DNA from: Fragilaria crotonensis | Taxonomy: Eukaryota > Bacillariophyta > Fragilariophyceae > Fragilariales > Fragilariaceae | Assembly (NCBI GenBank): GCA_022925895.1 | Contig: JAKSYS010000116.1 | Coordinates: forward strand, 50,937-114,936 | Length of the DNA stretch: 64,000 nt | Direction of reading: 5' to 3' | Part shown: positions 1 to 11,545 of the stretch, in pieces | How positions within the stretch are numbered: the stretch's first letter is position 1 | Layout: every line of letters starts with the position of its first letter | Translations under genes and position numbers: made by a program | The notes under the pieces: generated by a model | Databases searched by the model: none | What the model saw: only the letters and a program-made list of their open reading frames with translations | What the model was told of the DNA's origin: nothing

Positions 1-954
1 AGGTAATCTGCCAGGCAGTGGTCGAGAGATTTCGACTTGTCGTTTACAGGCAGCGATAAGTACATGAAGGCGTCGAAACGGACATTCTGATACCCACAAT
101 CGCAACATTTGATCGAAGATCGAAGTTGACCTTGAAACATATCCACAATGACACTCTTATCTCGCAAGAGGTGTCGCTGCCAGGCAGCAACTGCTGCTTT
201 TTCATGATCGTCTGTCCCACTTATATCATTTTCCTCAATGTACGGTTTGACGCCTTCGACTCGATTAAGATCCTCGTGGATTTTGTCGAGTAGTACTGCC
301 AAGAACTCGTGAGCATCGTGTTGCTCATCTCCTTCAAACTGAGGGAGGTACCTCTGAATCTTTGATCGAAAGCCTTTCAGGTTGATAACACGCGTGTCAT
401 TGATACTCTTTGCTGGTTTAAGCCAAATCTTCTTCTGCAGCTTTGCATAGGCTGTCGCGAGCTCTCCGCGCGATCCGAGCGTGTTATTTGAGTTGATTTC
501 CTTGCGATAGTCATATCTAAGGAAAGCGCATCGCTGAGTATTTGATCGATAGCTACAGTAGCAATTGCTTGCAGCCCAGATGCACAACTTACCCTAGAAA
601 GTATTCCGTGAGTGGTACCGTGTTGCTCAGGCACTGCAATGCACTATTCATATAACAGGTGTTCCCTAGATTTCGAAAGCCTACTACACCAGGAACTCCG
701 CTGTTTGGATCTAAGCCACCCACGTGATGCAAATTATACATTGCAGCTCGACGAACATGATCATAATTGTCGGCTCGTATTGTTGCAGCCGTTGTACCGT
801 TTCCAGTCTCTTCCCCATGATCCAAGGGACTAAATATTTGAGAGCCTACGCGAACAATCGATTCCCCATTGCTTCGTAGTCGTTGCTTCGACCTCTGTTG
901 AAGCAGAGCACCCCTCTGCTCCTCGTTGTCGTCGCCTGTTTGGGTGTTTCCCAT
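1..954 (-). CDS. Ubiquitin-specific protease (USP), C-terminus outside window
   Basis: Deubiquitinase of the USP/UCH peptidase C19 family, which removes ubiquitin from proteins. Exon 1 is 954..593 and exon 2 runs from 516 off the left edge, so the His box is not visible. The Cys box (GLRNLGNTC-like, here [17 protein letters not shown]) is at about residues 92-110, with the catalytic Cys in NTCYMN. Exon 2 continues with YDYRKEI, a [14 protein letters not shown] stretch (QHDAHE box) and a CCDCGY zinc-ribbon part. The 76-bp intron (517..592) has a GTAAGT donor and a TTAG acceptor, and joining it restores FLG-YDYRKE. The protein starts MGNTQT, which fits an N-myristoylation signal. It is a tandem paralogue of the next gene, on the same strand, and shares this intron position. 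Confidence 0.88.
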
Positions 955-1259
955 CGCCGGCTCGCATTCAATGCATCAGCAGAGCGTTTTCTGCTCAACC
1001 TCATTTGTTTTCGCGCGTACAGTGAATAAAAAAAGAACGCGACATGCCTACAGCCTACTGACTACAGACTAACAGTAACTGTATTTCATGTACAGTACTA
1101 CTGCATTCTTTACCTCTCAATCACTGAAAATGCTTGGTAGTCTCATGCTTTGCCGATCTACACCCGTATCGAGATGCATTCGAAGAATACCAGGTACCAT
1201 CCATTTGCTAGTCAGAAGCATTGTCTCCGTTTCTCGACACCCTGGTAGCAAATATTGAC
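955..1259. other. Short intergenic spacer between tandem USP genes
   Basis: About 305 bases without a supportable gene. It must hold the promoter of the left USP gene (transcribed leftward) and the 3' end of the right one. I see no recognisable promoter box or terminator. Confidence 0.5.
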
Positions 1260-3140
1260 CTATTTACAGCTTTCTAAATCCTGGCTTCGCAATCTCTCAG
1301 CTATTCGGTTGCTTTGTCTCGTCGGATAATTCGAATTGGTGCCATTGCTGCCATTTTTCGACTGCTTCGTTTTCTTGGCGGCAGGCTTTTTCTGTCCTTC
1401 TTCGTCGGTGCTACTGCTGCTGGCCTTGATCGACGGCGACTGGTGACTAAGTCCTTCCTCTTGTAATGAATCTAGGCGATCTCGGTTCGTGGAAATGCTG
1501 GCCGCAGTTGAGCGCTGGAAGTCGCGAAAGTGGCCTTCTCGAACTTGTGCATGCGGCCACAGCTCAGGTCGAGAGACTGACTGCCTCCGAATCAAAATAC
1601 CCCTAGGGTTTGATGGGTGAGATTCATCGACCAAAGCTGGTACTCGATTGTAAAAAAGAAGGTACGGAGATGACGACGTTTCAAAGGTGGTGTGCGGATC
1701 AATGGTGCGGTAGCGGGAATCGTTGAATTCATACCACTGGTCGTCGAAGCGATTCAAGGCATAGGCTGTATAGTGACCTCCACTGAGTCCACCCAAGTGG
1801 TTGGAAACAGCGTAGAGATCATAGACAGGAGTGCCACCTCCTCGGCTCCGTATCGAAGTGGAAAGATCCCACCCTGAAATGGGATACTTCAAAGCAGCTT
1901 CGTTCTTGCGTCCTGCTCGACCATACTCATCGTACTTGAAGCGTTTCAGGTGAATGATGAGAATGGGTGGTAAGACCCAAAGATCAGTTTTCTTCGTCGC
2001 GTCCGTGTGCTTCTTGCATTTTTCACAATACCATTGATTGTCACCGGTTAGATTGTCCTCTTCAAGATAAAGGTTAAGACAGTCTTCCAAGGTTCTGTGC
2101 AACAAGTAGAGCATTGAATTGAGAACACAAGCAGTCGCTTTAACAAATGATTTCCATTCTGCTCACCTGCACGAATCGGTAATGGGGAGTGACAGGTACA
2201 TGCTTGGCTCGAATCGAATGTTCTTGTGCTTGCAAACCTTACACACGCAGGTGTTGCGAAACTGTCCCTGAAATAGGTCGACTACCAGGGATTTGTTTCT
2301 CCTGAGATAGTTGGCCCAGGCGTTTTGGGCATCGATCTCATCGTTGCTCCCGTCACAATCCTTGTCTTCAATGTAGGGTCGTTTCTTGACTCTATTCAAA
2401 TCTTCATGAATTCCATCCAAGAGATAGGACAACAATTCTTGCGCGTCGTGCTGTCGATTGCCACCAAACTGCGGGGCGAATGTTGAGAGAGATCGCTTAA
2501 AGGCGGATGGCTGAACTATTCTGCGGTTGGTGTTGGCTTGCTTAAGCCACATGTCTTTCATGAGCTCCGCATACGCCATAACAAGCTTCCCGCCTGTGCC
2601 AAGAAAATTGTCCTTATTGATTTCTTTACGATAATCGTAGCTACAGAGACAAGGTATGAGTTGCCACGAAGAAAAGATGAAACCTGGTTTGAAGGGTGAA
2701 AGTCGCATGGAAGATATGGATACAGATACGTACCCCAAGAAATAGTCTGTCAACGGAATAGTGTTGCTCAGACATTGCAGCGAGCTGTTGATGAAGCACG
2801 TATTTCCTAAATTCCTGAGACCAACAATACCGGCAGGCAGTTCACTCTGCAAGACTCCCGCTTCGTTAAGATTGTGCATGACGGCGTCGTGAACATGCGC
2901 GTAGTTGGATGCACGTTTGTTTGGCGTTTCGTTCCCGTTTTTGCCCCTCTGAGTTCCTGACAATCGTCGTCCGCTTGCCATTATGAGAGAACCCACTCGT
3001 AACAAACTATTCTCATTTTTGGAGCGAAGTCTCTTGCTCGGCGATCGTTCCATATTGGATATTGGTTCGACAAGGACGTCGTCTGTGCTCCCTTGTGCGA
3101 TTAGTTCATTCTCCATTGGTTTATTGCAGATAGCGCCCAT
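1260..3140 (-). CDS. Ubiquitin-specific protease (USP), complete paralogue
   Basis: Full-length USP-type deubiquitinase, about 571 residues in three exons (3140..2734, 2640..2167, 2094..1260). The 93-bp (2641..2733) and 72-bp (2095..2166) introns have GTACGT and GTGAGC donors and CTGTAG and GCACAG acceptors; the first happens to stay open if unspliced. The Cys box GLRNLGNTCFINSSLQCL is near residue 108, the QHDAQE box follows, a CKVCKH/CEKCKK pair looks like the USP zinc ribbon, and the His box (SNHLGGLSGGHYTAYAL) with NDSRY supplies the remaining catalytic residues. The C-terminus is Ser/Lys-rich and probably disordered. It starts MGAICNK, which again could be acylated. The second intron is absent from the left paralogue, so it was gained or lost after duplication. 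Confidence 0.9.
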
Positions 3141-3864
3141 TCTTCAAGCAAAAAATCTTCAGCTGAGAGGGGAATCAACCCAATGTGGAGAGACCAAAAA
3201 CAGAAACAAACAGCTGATGTACTCGTAACTCAACGAAAAGAAATAGAATGTTGGCAAAGGAGAAAGCCGCACTGAAAAGCGCCATGGGGAAATGGAATGC
3301 CAGAAGATGTGGCACGTCACAATGCTGTACAACGAATACGAGTACTCCAGTACAACCTACAAATACCGCATACCTGGGACCTACAGGTATGGTACATGTA
3401 GGACATTTGACAATTTATGATGCTATATGCATATATAAAACATATAACCGCTCTGATGTGATGAGTCCGGTTTCCCGTGTAGTACAAGTACTCCAGTAGA
3501 ATGTAAATCCTTGGTAGTACGGTAGAGTACAACGGAGCCGCGGGGTATCTACTATTGGAATGTCGTGCGCGGTCTACTGTGGTATGATACACTTGTACCT
3601 TGTACAGTACCCCCTCTAGAGTCTGAAACCGTTAATTGCAGGACCTTCCTGCGATCATATTCTCGCTCTTGTGGTACCTGGTACTAGTATGCATACTTGT
3701 ACTAGTAGTACAAGTACCTGGTACTGCGGTATGTCATACAATATTGTGTTCTCTGGGGTTCGTGGTAGGCGATACAATACATGTACAAGTACCCGGTAAC
3801 AATAGTAGTACACTATCATAGTAACGAGTACTCCAGTAGAACCACAACTCACAACCGCCAAGAC
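3141..3864. repeat. GTAC-rich intergenic tract with TACTCCAGTA motifs
   Basis: No supportable gene. The stretch is full of short inverted words built on GTAC (GTACCTGGTAC, ACTAGTAC, GTACAAGTAC). The 10-mer TACTCCAGTA occurs near 3343, 3489 and 3828. The short frames here have biased composition and no domain. It ends at the target-site duplication of the retrotransposon (AAGAC at 3860-3864). Confidence 0.7.
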
Positions 3865-4325
3865 TGTCGAGAGCTACTGTGCTACTGCCACATTGTCGAG
3901 TGCTACTGTACCATCCGGACAGTACGCGAACTACAACGGTAGCAGTTCCCAAGCTATCTGTTCTGTCGATGCCAACCTTGCTGACCAAATTGGAGATGGT
4001 TGGACAACCATTATTGGGAAACATAAAAGGAAGGACCAGGAAAGCAAAGAAGATAAAGTTCCCACGGCAGGAATGAAAGTGCAGCGTGGGATTGATTAGT
4101 TGTTCTTGGAATGAACAAGACTGCAACTGAGGAAAAACTTAAGAAGACTATTCTATGAATGGGAATGAAACTACATAATGTGAACAAGGAAAATATGGAA
4201 AGAGAATAACAACAACAATAAGCTCACAATTTGAAAACCTACTATATTAGTACTGTTGTCTATTTTACTGTCTACAGGGATTATTGTACGAGATATCTCG
4301 AAAAGGAACTCGGAATTATTTAACA
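3865..4325 (+). repeat. 5' LTR
   Basis: 461 bp, starting TGTCGAGAGC and ending TTTAACA. It matches 8677..9137 except at 4065 (C here, A in the other copy). Its first 235 bp contain the same open frame that encodes the Pol tail in the 3' LTR. Confidence 0.93.
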
Positions 4326-4359
4326 CGTTTATAAACGGTCAGTTTATATCCAAGGCAAG

Positions 4360-5261
4360 ATGGTGGACGAAACGGCTGAATCCGGGAGTGGGTTTGGAAC
4401 TACGGTCCGCGCATTTGCGTTCGACGGCGACGAAGCTAGATACCGCCATGGGAGGGTAAGACACTTGCGCTCGCCAGCTCGAAGGATTTTGCTCGCACTA
4501 ACCAGAGTACCGGAACGGCACTAACGGTTGAACAGTTTGAGTATGGAGAGGTCGAAGTCACGCCAGCGACGGCGGCTACTACGGGCGGCACGGCTGCCGC
4601 TGCAGTCATGCGTCCGACAACAACGGCAGAGAACCGGAAGTACCTGGCAAAGGCAGCAGCGTGGACATATTTGGTTGCGAGCTGCACCGACAAGGCCTAT
4701 GCACTTATTGAACGGTGCGAAGGGGATCCGTACAGGGCATGGTCTATACTACAAAACAAATACTGTGCAACGGATGCGGAAGAAAATTACCCCGAACTGG
4801 ATCAGGCATTCAGCGAGTGCAAACTTGCTGGGACGCAGAAGGACCCAGAACTTTGGTTCAATGACTTGGACCATTTAAACATGCGGCTGGCAAGAATCAA
4901 CTTGAAGTATCAGAAGGACGAACTCCAGATGAAGAGCCACATGATGACAGCAATGTCCAATGACTACGAGAGTGTCATCGTCAAGTTCAGAGGCGACCTA
5001 AATGATACTACGCTGGTTAAGTTGCGTAAGGAAGTTGTACTTCAATATAAGTCCCTAATCAAGGCAGGTGGCGGCAAAACCACATCGGAATCAGTATTGG
5101 CCACATCAACCTCTAAGACACCTTGGAAGAAGTTCAAGGGAACTTGCAGGAACTGCGGCAAGATTGGGCATAAGGCACATGAGTGTCGATCCAACAAGGT
5201 CGAATCAACGGATGAAACCACGAAGAACTCTGGTACGTCGGGGGCGATAAGTCACATGTGA
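4360..5261 (+). pseudogene. Retrotransposon gag, with frameshifts
   Basis: Gag of the copia element, the structural protein that packages the RNA. A plausible ATG lies at 4360 (MVDETAES...AFDGDEARYR), but the frame shifts by one base near 4450, and the main Gag frame then runs to a stop at 5261. It contains a Gag-like helical region (WTYLVASCTDKAYALIE) and the zinc knuckle CRNCGKIGHKAHEC (CX2CX4HX4C) at about 5145-5190. A second knuckle-like stretch (YNCQQKGHFANKCP) follows in another frame just past the stop, so a second indel separates it. Confidence 0.8.
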
Positions 5262-8200
5262 CATATACAACTGCCAGCAGAAGGGCCACTTCGCGAACAA
5301 GTGTCCAAACCCTAAAAGGCAAAATCAGATGCCACGGAGAATATGAATATGTTTGTCAGCGTTACGGTCTCGGATGATATGTCGGTTCTGTATCCAAGGT
5401 GGACACTCTGAGGAATGGCTCCTCGATTCGGGTGCTACGTGTGGGTTACCTGAGTAAAACCTATATGACAGATATGAAACCATCGAATCTTCAAATCACT
5501 ATCGAAATGGTGATAAAGTTTCCACGCAAGGCCAAGGCACGGTCATGCTAACGGACAAGCTTGGGCAAACAATTGTTGACGGATGTCTACTACGTCTGAC
5601 ATTTACGAAACATATCGTCAGTATGAGAAAACTGATCGATGATAACTGGGCGTTCCACGTCGCGGATAAGACGGCGTTTGTCTTCTGATTCTACGAAGGG
5701 CACGGTCAAGTTGGACGAAACGACAAAGACATGTGTACTACTTCACTGGTACTCGAAAGGTAGATAATGCCAATAATCCGCTCGCGCTCAGCTTGACAAC
5801 TGCCCCAGTCACTTTGACATCAACATCGCGCACAGCCTCCTGGGCATCCAGACATGAAGACGGTTACTGCTATGGCTAAAGAACATGGTTGGACCTCACG
5901 GGATCAGTGCAACCATGTGGTTCTTGCGCTGGCCAAGGCTCGAGCGAGGCGACCCGAGTACTAAGACAAGGCCAAGCCAGGAAAGACTCTTCTGATGTTT
6001 CGGGACCATATTCGACTCCTAAATCAAAACAAATACTGGCTCAAGATCGTGGATGACTATACGCGATACAGTTGGTTCACTTCTTACCTCGCAAGAGTGG
6101 CATTCAAGATTCCATTGTTGAAGTTGATTCAAATGAACAAAGCCGCTGGAAAACCAGCTGATATCTCCGTTGCATGCCGGAAACGATCTATGTGCAACAG
6201 TTATGTGCGGAGAACGACATTCAGTTGGAAATGACTGCTCCCAATACTCCCCAGATGAATGGGGTCGTGGAAAGAAGCTTTGCCACATGTCGAAATCGTG
6301 CTTTCGCCACTATGTACTGTGCGCGCTTTTCATTGGCTACTCAGGGTCTTCTATGGCCGGAAGCCGTGAATACTATCACCAAGATTGGGAACAGCCTTCC
6401 AAGACCGGGACTGGCGTTGGACCCACACAGGGCTTGGTACGGAAAGGACGCGGTGACGAATCGAATCATCGGTCATCTTCAACCTTTTGGCAGGATTGCC
6501 TACGTCACGAACAGAGAGAAGCTCAGGGCCAAGCTGGATGCCCGCTCAAAGAAATGTGTCTTCGTCGGCTATGCTCAAGACCATTCGGGCGATACTTACA
6601 AGTTCTACGACCCAGCAACTAAGCAAACTATCATGTCTCGTGACGTACATCAGTGGATGGAATGGCACGGACGCATCACAGCAACCGATGACATGGATTT
6701 GTTTACCGAACTCGAGAAACTCAAGACGGATTCGATTATACTGCCAGCGACGGCAGACAGTACGATTTTGTCAGACGAGGACTTTCCGGACGATAGTGCC
6801 ATGCCGGATCTCACATCACGTTCTTCGATCGCGGAGGACAACCCAGAAGTACCTGTCCCCACCGATGTCGCCGCTTCTGCGCGGAGGAATTTGACATCAG
6901 TCTTTAATGAAGGGGCAGTAACTCGCTCACGTCCTCGCCAAGATGTCAGTCACAGAAACGACGACACAGTGGAGGAAAGTAAAAGTAACTTGGAGGAATC
7001 TGTCGACTACCTCCTCGTACTGAATGCGTCACTGGAATCTGATCCAAAACCGGGTGTCCCTAAGAATTATAAAGAACTTATCAAGTCAAAGGACATACAG
7101 TGGTTGAAGTCGATGCAAAACGAATTGGGAAACTTCCTAAAAAGAGGCGCTTGGGAATATGTCCCTAGAAATAAGATACCCAATACACGCAAGCCACTCA
7201 GATGCCGATGGTTGTTTAAAGAAAAGCACGATGGTACGAAGAAGTCACGCTTGGTAGTACGCGGGTACGAGCAAGAGCCTGGTGTGGACTATGTGGAATC
7301 TTACTCCCCACTCGCTACAAATACTACGGTAAAGGTGGTACTGGCTATGGCCCTATACTATATGGGATACTTCGACGATTGGGTCACGGACATGATCGAT
7401 GTTGAAGCTGCCTTTTTAAATGCATTATTGGACACGGATGTCTTCATTGAAATGCCTGAGGGCTTAAGGGAACTGCTTTTAAGTCAAGGAGTAACCCTCG
7501 GAGATGTCATTATCAAGCTACTACGCGCCCAGTACGGGCTGGTACAAAGTCCAAGACTCTGGATGGAATTGTTCTCCAAGATCCTTGTGTCTATCGGGCT
7601 TAAACAATGCAAAACTGACCCATGTCTGTTCTGTCTATTCGACAAGAATGGGAAACTACTGGCTATCGTGGTTGTGTACTGCGATGACTGCCTAATTACC
7701 GGACGCGCTAAGTCAGTGGCAGAAATCAAGGCCGGAATCTCTAAACAAGTCAAGATAGAAGATCTTGGAAAACTGTCGCGCCATCTCGGCGTCGACTACA
7801 AGTTTGGTCGTGACGAACATGGGCCCTATATTCTGTCCTCCATGAATGAGTATCACGAATCAATGATCAGAGACTTCGAGAAGGACATTGGAAGTTCTCT
7901 CAAGACGTTCTCGACCCCGGGCGCAGCTGTCACACCGCCATTGCGTTCCACCCCAGAAGACGAGATCATCCTAAACGAAGAGTACCGCTCCTACGTTGGA
8001 AGGATTATGTTTGCGTGCGGTAAGACGGAGCCGACGCTATCGAATGCGTGCAGGGAATTGACCTCGCATCTAACTGCACCAAACAAGGAACACTGGACAG
8101 CCCTCGGACACTTGATGGGCTATATTAAGCAAGGAACGAACCTCGGTATCAAGATGCGAGCGCCTAAGGATACACGTGTGGTTGCGTTTGTCGATTCGGA

Positions 8201-8911
8201 TTATGCGTCGGATCGAAACGACCGGAAAAGCATCTCGGGACACTTGGTGACAATTGGCGGATGCCTGTCTCGTGGCAGTCCAAGAAACAGACAGGTGTGA
8301 CATTGTCCTCGACGGAAGCCGAATTTGTCGCAATGAGTATGGCTGCTACGGAGATCAAATTCATCGTGTCCCTCTTGACGGAAATTGGCAATGGCCCTCC
8401 GGTAATGCCAAGTATTCTACGAGAGGATAATACCGGCGCTATCTTTATGGCGAAGAACACGGCTATCGGTCAACGCACCAAGCACGTGGACATCCGGTAC
8501 CGATTTGTTAACGACATGATTCTGTCGAAAGAACTTTGGGTCCAACATATCAGGAGTGAGGAAAACCCAAGCGATACGATGACGAAGAATCTACCATTGT
8601 CTCTATTTGGAAAACATGCTGCTCAGATCACGGAAGGTCTATTGGGCAATTTGTACGATCCACAGAACACGGAGGATGTCGAGAGCTACTGTGCTACTGC
8701 CACATTGTCGAGTGCTACTGTACCATCCGGACAGTACGCGAACTACAACGGTAGCAGTTCCCAAGCTATCTGTTCTGTCGATGCCAACCTTGCTGACCAA
8801 ATTGGAGATGGTTGGACAACCATTATTGGGAAACATAAAAGGAAGGACCAGGAAAGCAAAGAAGATAAAGTTCCCAAGGCAGGAATGAAAGTGCAGCGTG
8901 GGATTGATTAG
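5262..8911 (+). pseudogene. Retrotransposon pol (protease-integrase-RT-RNase H), frames broken
   Basis: Remnant of copia Pol. Protease LLDSGAT is near 5415, then a pre-integrase segment (LLGHPDMKTV and CGSCALAKAR, 5840-5940) in broken frames. The integrase core follows (KIVDDYTRYSW near 6045; APNTPQMNGVVERSF near 6240). The long open frame 6174..8300 carries the rest of integrase and reverse transcriptase, including CRWLFKEKHDG, DVEAAFLNA and VVYCDDCLITG (YCDD where copia elements usually have YVDD). RNase H (VTLSSTEAEFVAM, TKHVDIRYRFV) is in another frame from 8261, one base having been lost near IGG-MPVSW. That frame enters the 3' LTR and stops at 8911. Confidence 0.9.
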
Positions 8912-9137
8912 TTGTTCTTGGAATGAACAAGACTGCAACTGAGGAAAAACTTAAGAAGACTATTCTATGAATGGGAATGAAACTACATAATGTGAACAAG
9001 GAAAATATGGAAAGAGAATAACAACAACAATAAGCTCACAATTTGAAAACCTACTATATTAGTACTGTTGTCTATTTTACTGTCTACAGGGATTATTGTA
9101 CGAGATATCTCGAAAAGGAACTCGGAATTATTTAACA
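8677..9137 (+). repeat. 3' LTR
   Basis: 461 bp, identical to the 5' LTR apart from A8877. The pol frame covers its first 235 bases. It is followed by C and AAGAC, the right-hand target duplication. It ends about 170 bp before the preferred start codon of the fucosyltransferase-like gene and points in the same direction. Confidence 0.93.
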
Positions 9138-9306
9138 CAAGACATCCACCAAAACAACACCGGTGCATGCACTCGAATACGCTTAGCGGCAAGCAAGGGA
9201 GAAGGGAGTGCATAGCTGCAACATTTCCGACTTCGGCCAAATACTTTTCACCCAGGAACAGGACACACGCTCGCAAGAGACCACGTTTAAATTCGTCGGC
9301 ATTGTC

Positions 9307-11330
9307 ATGGTCCAATCCCAGGCCCACCCAACGCTGTCGAAGCGAAACTGGAGTAAAAACGCGAACAAGTACTCTATCCCCATGTGTCAATTTTGCGTGC
9401 TGGTTTTGATCCTTCAAATTGGATCAATTGCATTCATAAGTGTGAAAGGAACGCGGAAATCAATGCGAATAGGGCGCAAGCTATACGATCTTAGAACAAC
9501 GACCCCCTTGCGTTCAAAGGTTTTAACAGGCCCAGACCCTTTTCTCCCAAAGAATGTGAAACTGGCATCCTTAGAAAATCAGATACATGCCGAATCCCAC
9601 AAGAAAGTCAAATCCTGTCGATGGTACCAACGCAATGTGCATGGAAAAGTGAGAATTGTTCGTGATGATGACTGTGAACGACCCAATCAAGAATTCATTG
9701 TCTACAATCCACTCGACCACGTTCGGTTCATCTGCAATGGCACTGTGACCGTCCAAGCCGAAGGCTTCGCTGTGGTCAGTAACAAGGACTGTAATGAGGA
9801 AATGACAAAATCACGTCTCTTTTCTGTCACGCCAACATTGGAGAACGCCAAAAAGATGCCACCCATCACAATAGGCATTGCGGGTGCTGAGGATTCACCG
9901 GACATGGAAGACTTTCCATGCGAGATGGGCTGTCGCAAACATACGTCAAATGAGAACCTTAATGGATTCTCCATTCTGGATACACCTTGGACCTTGCAGC
10001 ACAGCATGGAAAGTGCAGCACATTATCCACAACTTAAAGTCGATACGACGGCTCACCGATACAATCTGTTCTATGCAACAACGTCGCTCGCTTCAGAGAT
10101 ACCACTGCCCTATTTTTCATGGGCTGAATATTCCATCCAGTCACCATCCGTTGAGTTCGATAAAGTTATCAAGGGAGCATCATTCATTGCTTCGAACTGC
10201 AATTCCTTAAGTAACCGTGAACTTGTCGTAGGGGAGCTCATGAAACTAATGCGAGTGGATTCTTTGGGCTCGTGTCTCCAAAATGCGCAGCCGCCTCCCG
10301 GGGCTGTATTGAGTAACAACGCATCACTTAAGCGACAATACCTTTTCCATTTGGCTTTTGAAAATTCGATTGAAGATGATTGTGAGTGGCATCCGAGCTT
10401 TTTCGTCAACACATGCTGTGATACGCAACTCACGATTTTCTATCACTTTGCTCGTCAGATGTCACAGAAAAGCTTTGGGACACTCTCCGGTCTGGTACGC
10501 TCCCCGTCTACATGGGCGCTCCTAACATTTGGGATCATGCACCACCAAAATCAATCATTTCATGGCACGACTTTGGATCTACCCAGCAGTTAGCAAACCA
10601 CCTCATAACTGTGGCCAACAATCGAACATTGTATGAGTCTTATCATGCATGGCGTAAGGAGCCCCTACCGACCTCCTTCCGCGAAAAGTACAACTTTACT
10701 CATGTACATTCAGCATGCCGCATCTGCCGATGGGCCTATGCCCGAAAGTACGGTCACACGTTTGATCACGCAAGCCAAACGATGAGGCCGCCTATTATAC
10801 CTCGCGAGCCATGTTGGGATGTCGCGACACAGCTATTGTCGTATCCTATACGAGAATTGTGGTTGCAGGCATCAACAGTGTTACTTGCCGCGAGTGAGAA
10901 CTACAGGGCATGCCAGAAGAGTGAAGGGGCACAATCAACGACCAAAGTTGGAACCTGGACAAGATCTGTGACCAGCTCGGACTCTGTGTTGGATATCGAC
11001 ATTGAGGGTCGCGGCGAAGACGGGTTGTATCAACTTGGATTACCCGTTCATGGACCAGCGTATGAAGTCAGCCCCAGGCACTGGCTGGTACAAGGAATCT
11101 CATCAAGAATCATCCTTTTGACCAGCTGGGACGCTCACCTCCAAACAGAGACCTTATCACAAGGAGTGGCCAACATTGAGATGCGAGGGCACACACACAT
11201 GAAATTGCGCATTATTATTGAGAACATCGATAGCTTTTATCCCGGTGGTGAGGAAGAGTCAAGCTACTTTGGAAACCTTATGGTGAAGGACTTCGAGAAT
11301 CCAGTTGAGAAGTTCCTGATTTTGGACTAG
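9307..11330 (+). CDS. GT10 family (alpha-1,3-fucosyltransferase-like) Golgi glycosyltransferase
   Basis: Predicted type II membrane enzyme moving fucose from GDP-fucose to glycans. Exons 9307..10381 and 10459..11330; the 77-bp intron has a GTGAGT donor and a CGTCAG acceptor, and splicing restores the GT10 core: FHLAFENS, then DDYVTEKLWDTLRSGTLPVY and MGAPNIWDHAPP (acceptor and nucleotide binding region). About 648 residues. A basic N-terminus precedes one hydrophobic anchor (FCVLVLILQIGSIAF, about residues 27-42). The Cys-rich ACRICRW segment after the core is also typical. A C-terminal extension of about 200 residues is unlike the usual plant or animal enzymes and I do not recognise it. The frame is open back to an ATG at 9208; 9307 was chosen because it gives a short cytoplasmic tail. 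The retrotransposon lies immediately upstream. Confidence 0.85.
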
Positions 11331-11545
11331 CAATCTCGTACTCCGAGTACATCCTCAAGAAGTTCGCTTTCGTGTGGTTCCCGCCGCGATGAGAGATTAG
11401 GACGCCAGAAGCAACTATCGCTACAACGCGACGGCGAGACGACAGTGCTGTGGTAGAAAATCGTGATTTCTGAAGTCATGGGAAGGCTCATTGCTAGTTT
11501 CCGCCTGGAAAGGTTTCATGAAGCATCGTACGGAAAATAGTACAC

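Larger units (their letters stand above)
3865..9137 (+). mobile_element. Ty1/copia LTR retrotransposon, recently inserted, reading frames broken
   Basis: A 5.27-kb element bounded by two direct 461-bp LTRs (TG...CA) and flanked by AAGAC at 3860-3864 and 9139-9143; if the shared C after the LTR is counted, the duplication is 6 bp (CAAGAC). Domain order is Gag with a CCHC knuckle, protease DSGAT, pre-integrase CxxC, integrase, reverse transcriptase, RNase H, which is the copia order. The LTRs differ at one base (C4065 versus A8877), so insertion is recent. I see no TGG-type primer-binding site just after the 5' LTR; a short purine tract (GGAGGA) precedes the 3' LTR. The copy probably cannot act alone unless the frameshifts are assembly errors. 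Diatom copia elements are usually called CoDi; I cannot place this copy in a subgroup. Confidence 0.93.

Noticed and set aside
2641-2733. In-frame extra residues in the second USP
   Set aside because: GTACGT/CTGTAG boundaries and the matching intron in the first USP show that it is an intron.
8983-9417. 144-codon minus-strand frame
   Set aside because: Lies across the 3' LTR and the 5' part of the fucosyltransferase gene; no domain; the plus strand explains the DNA.
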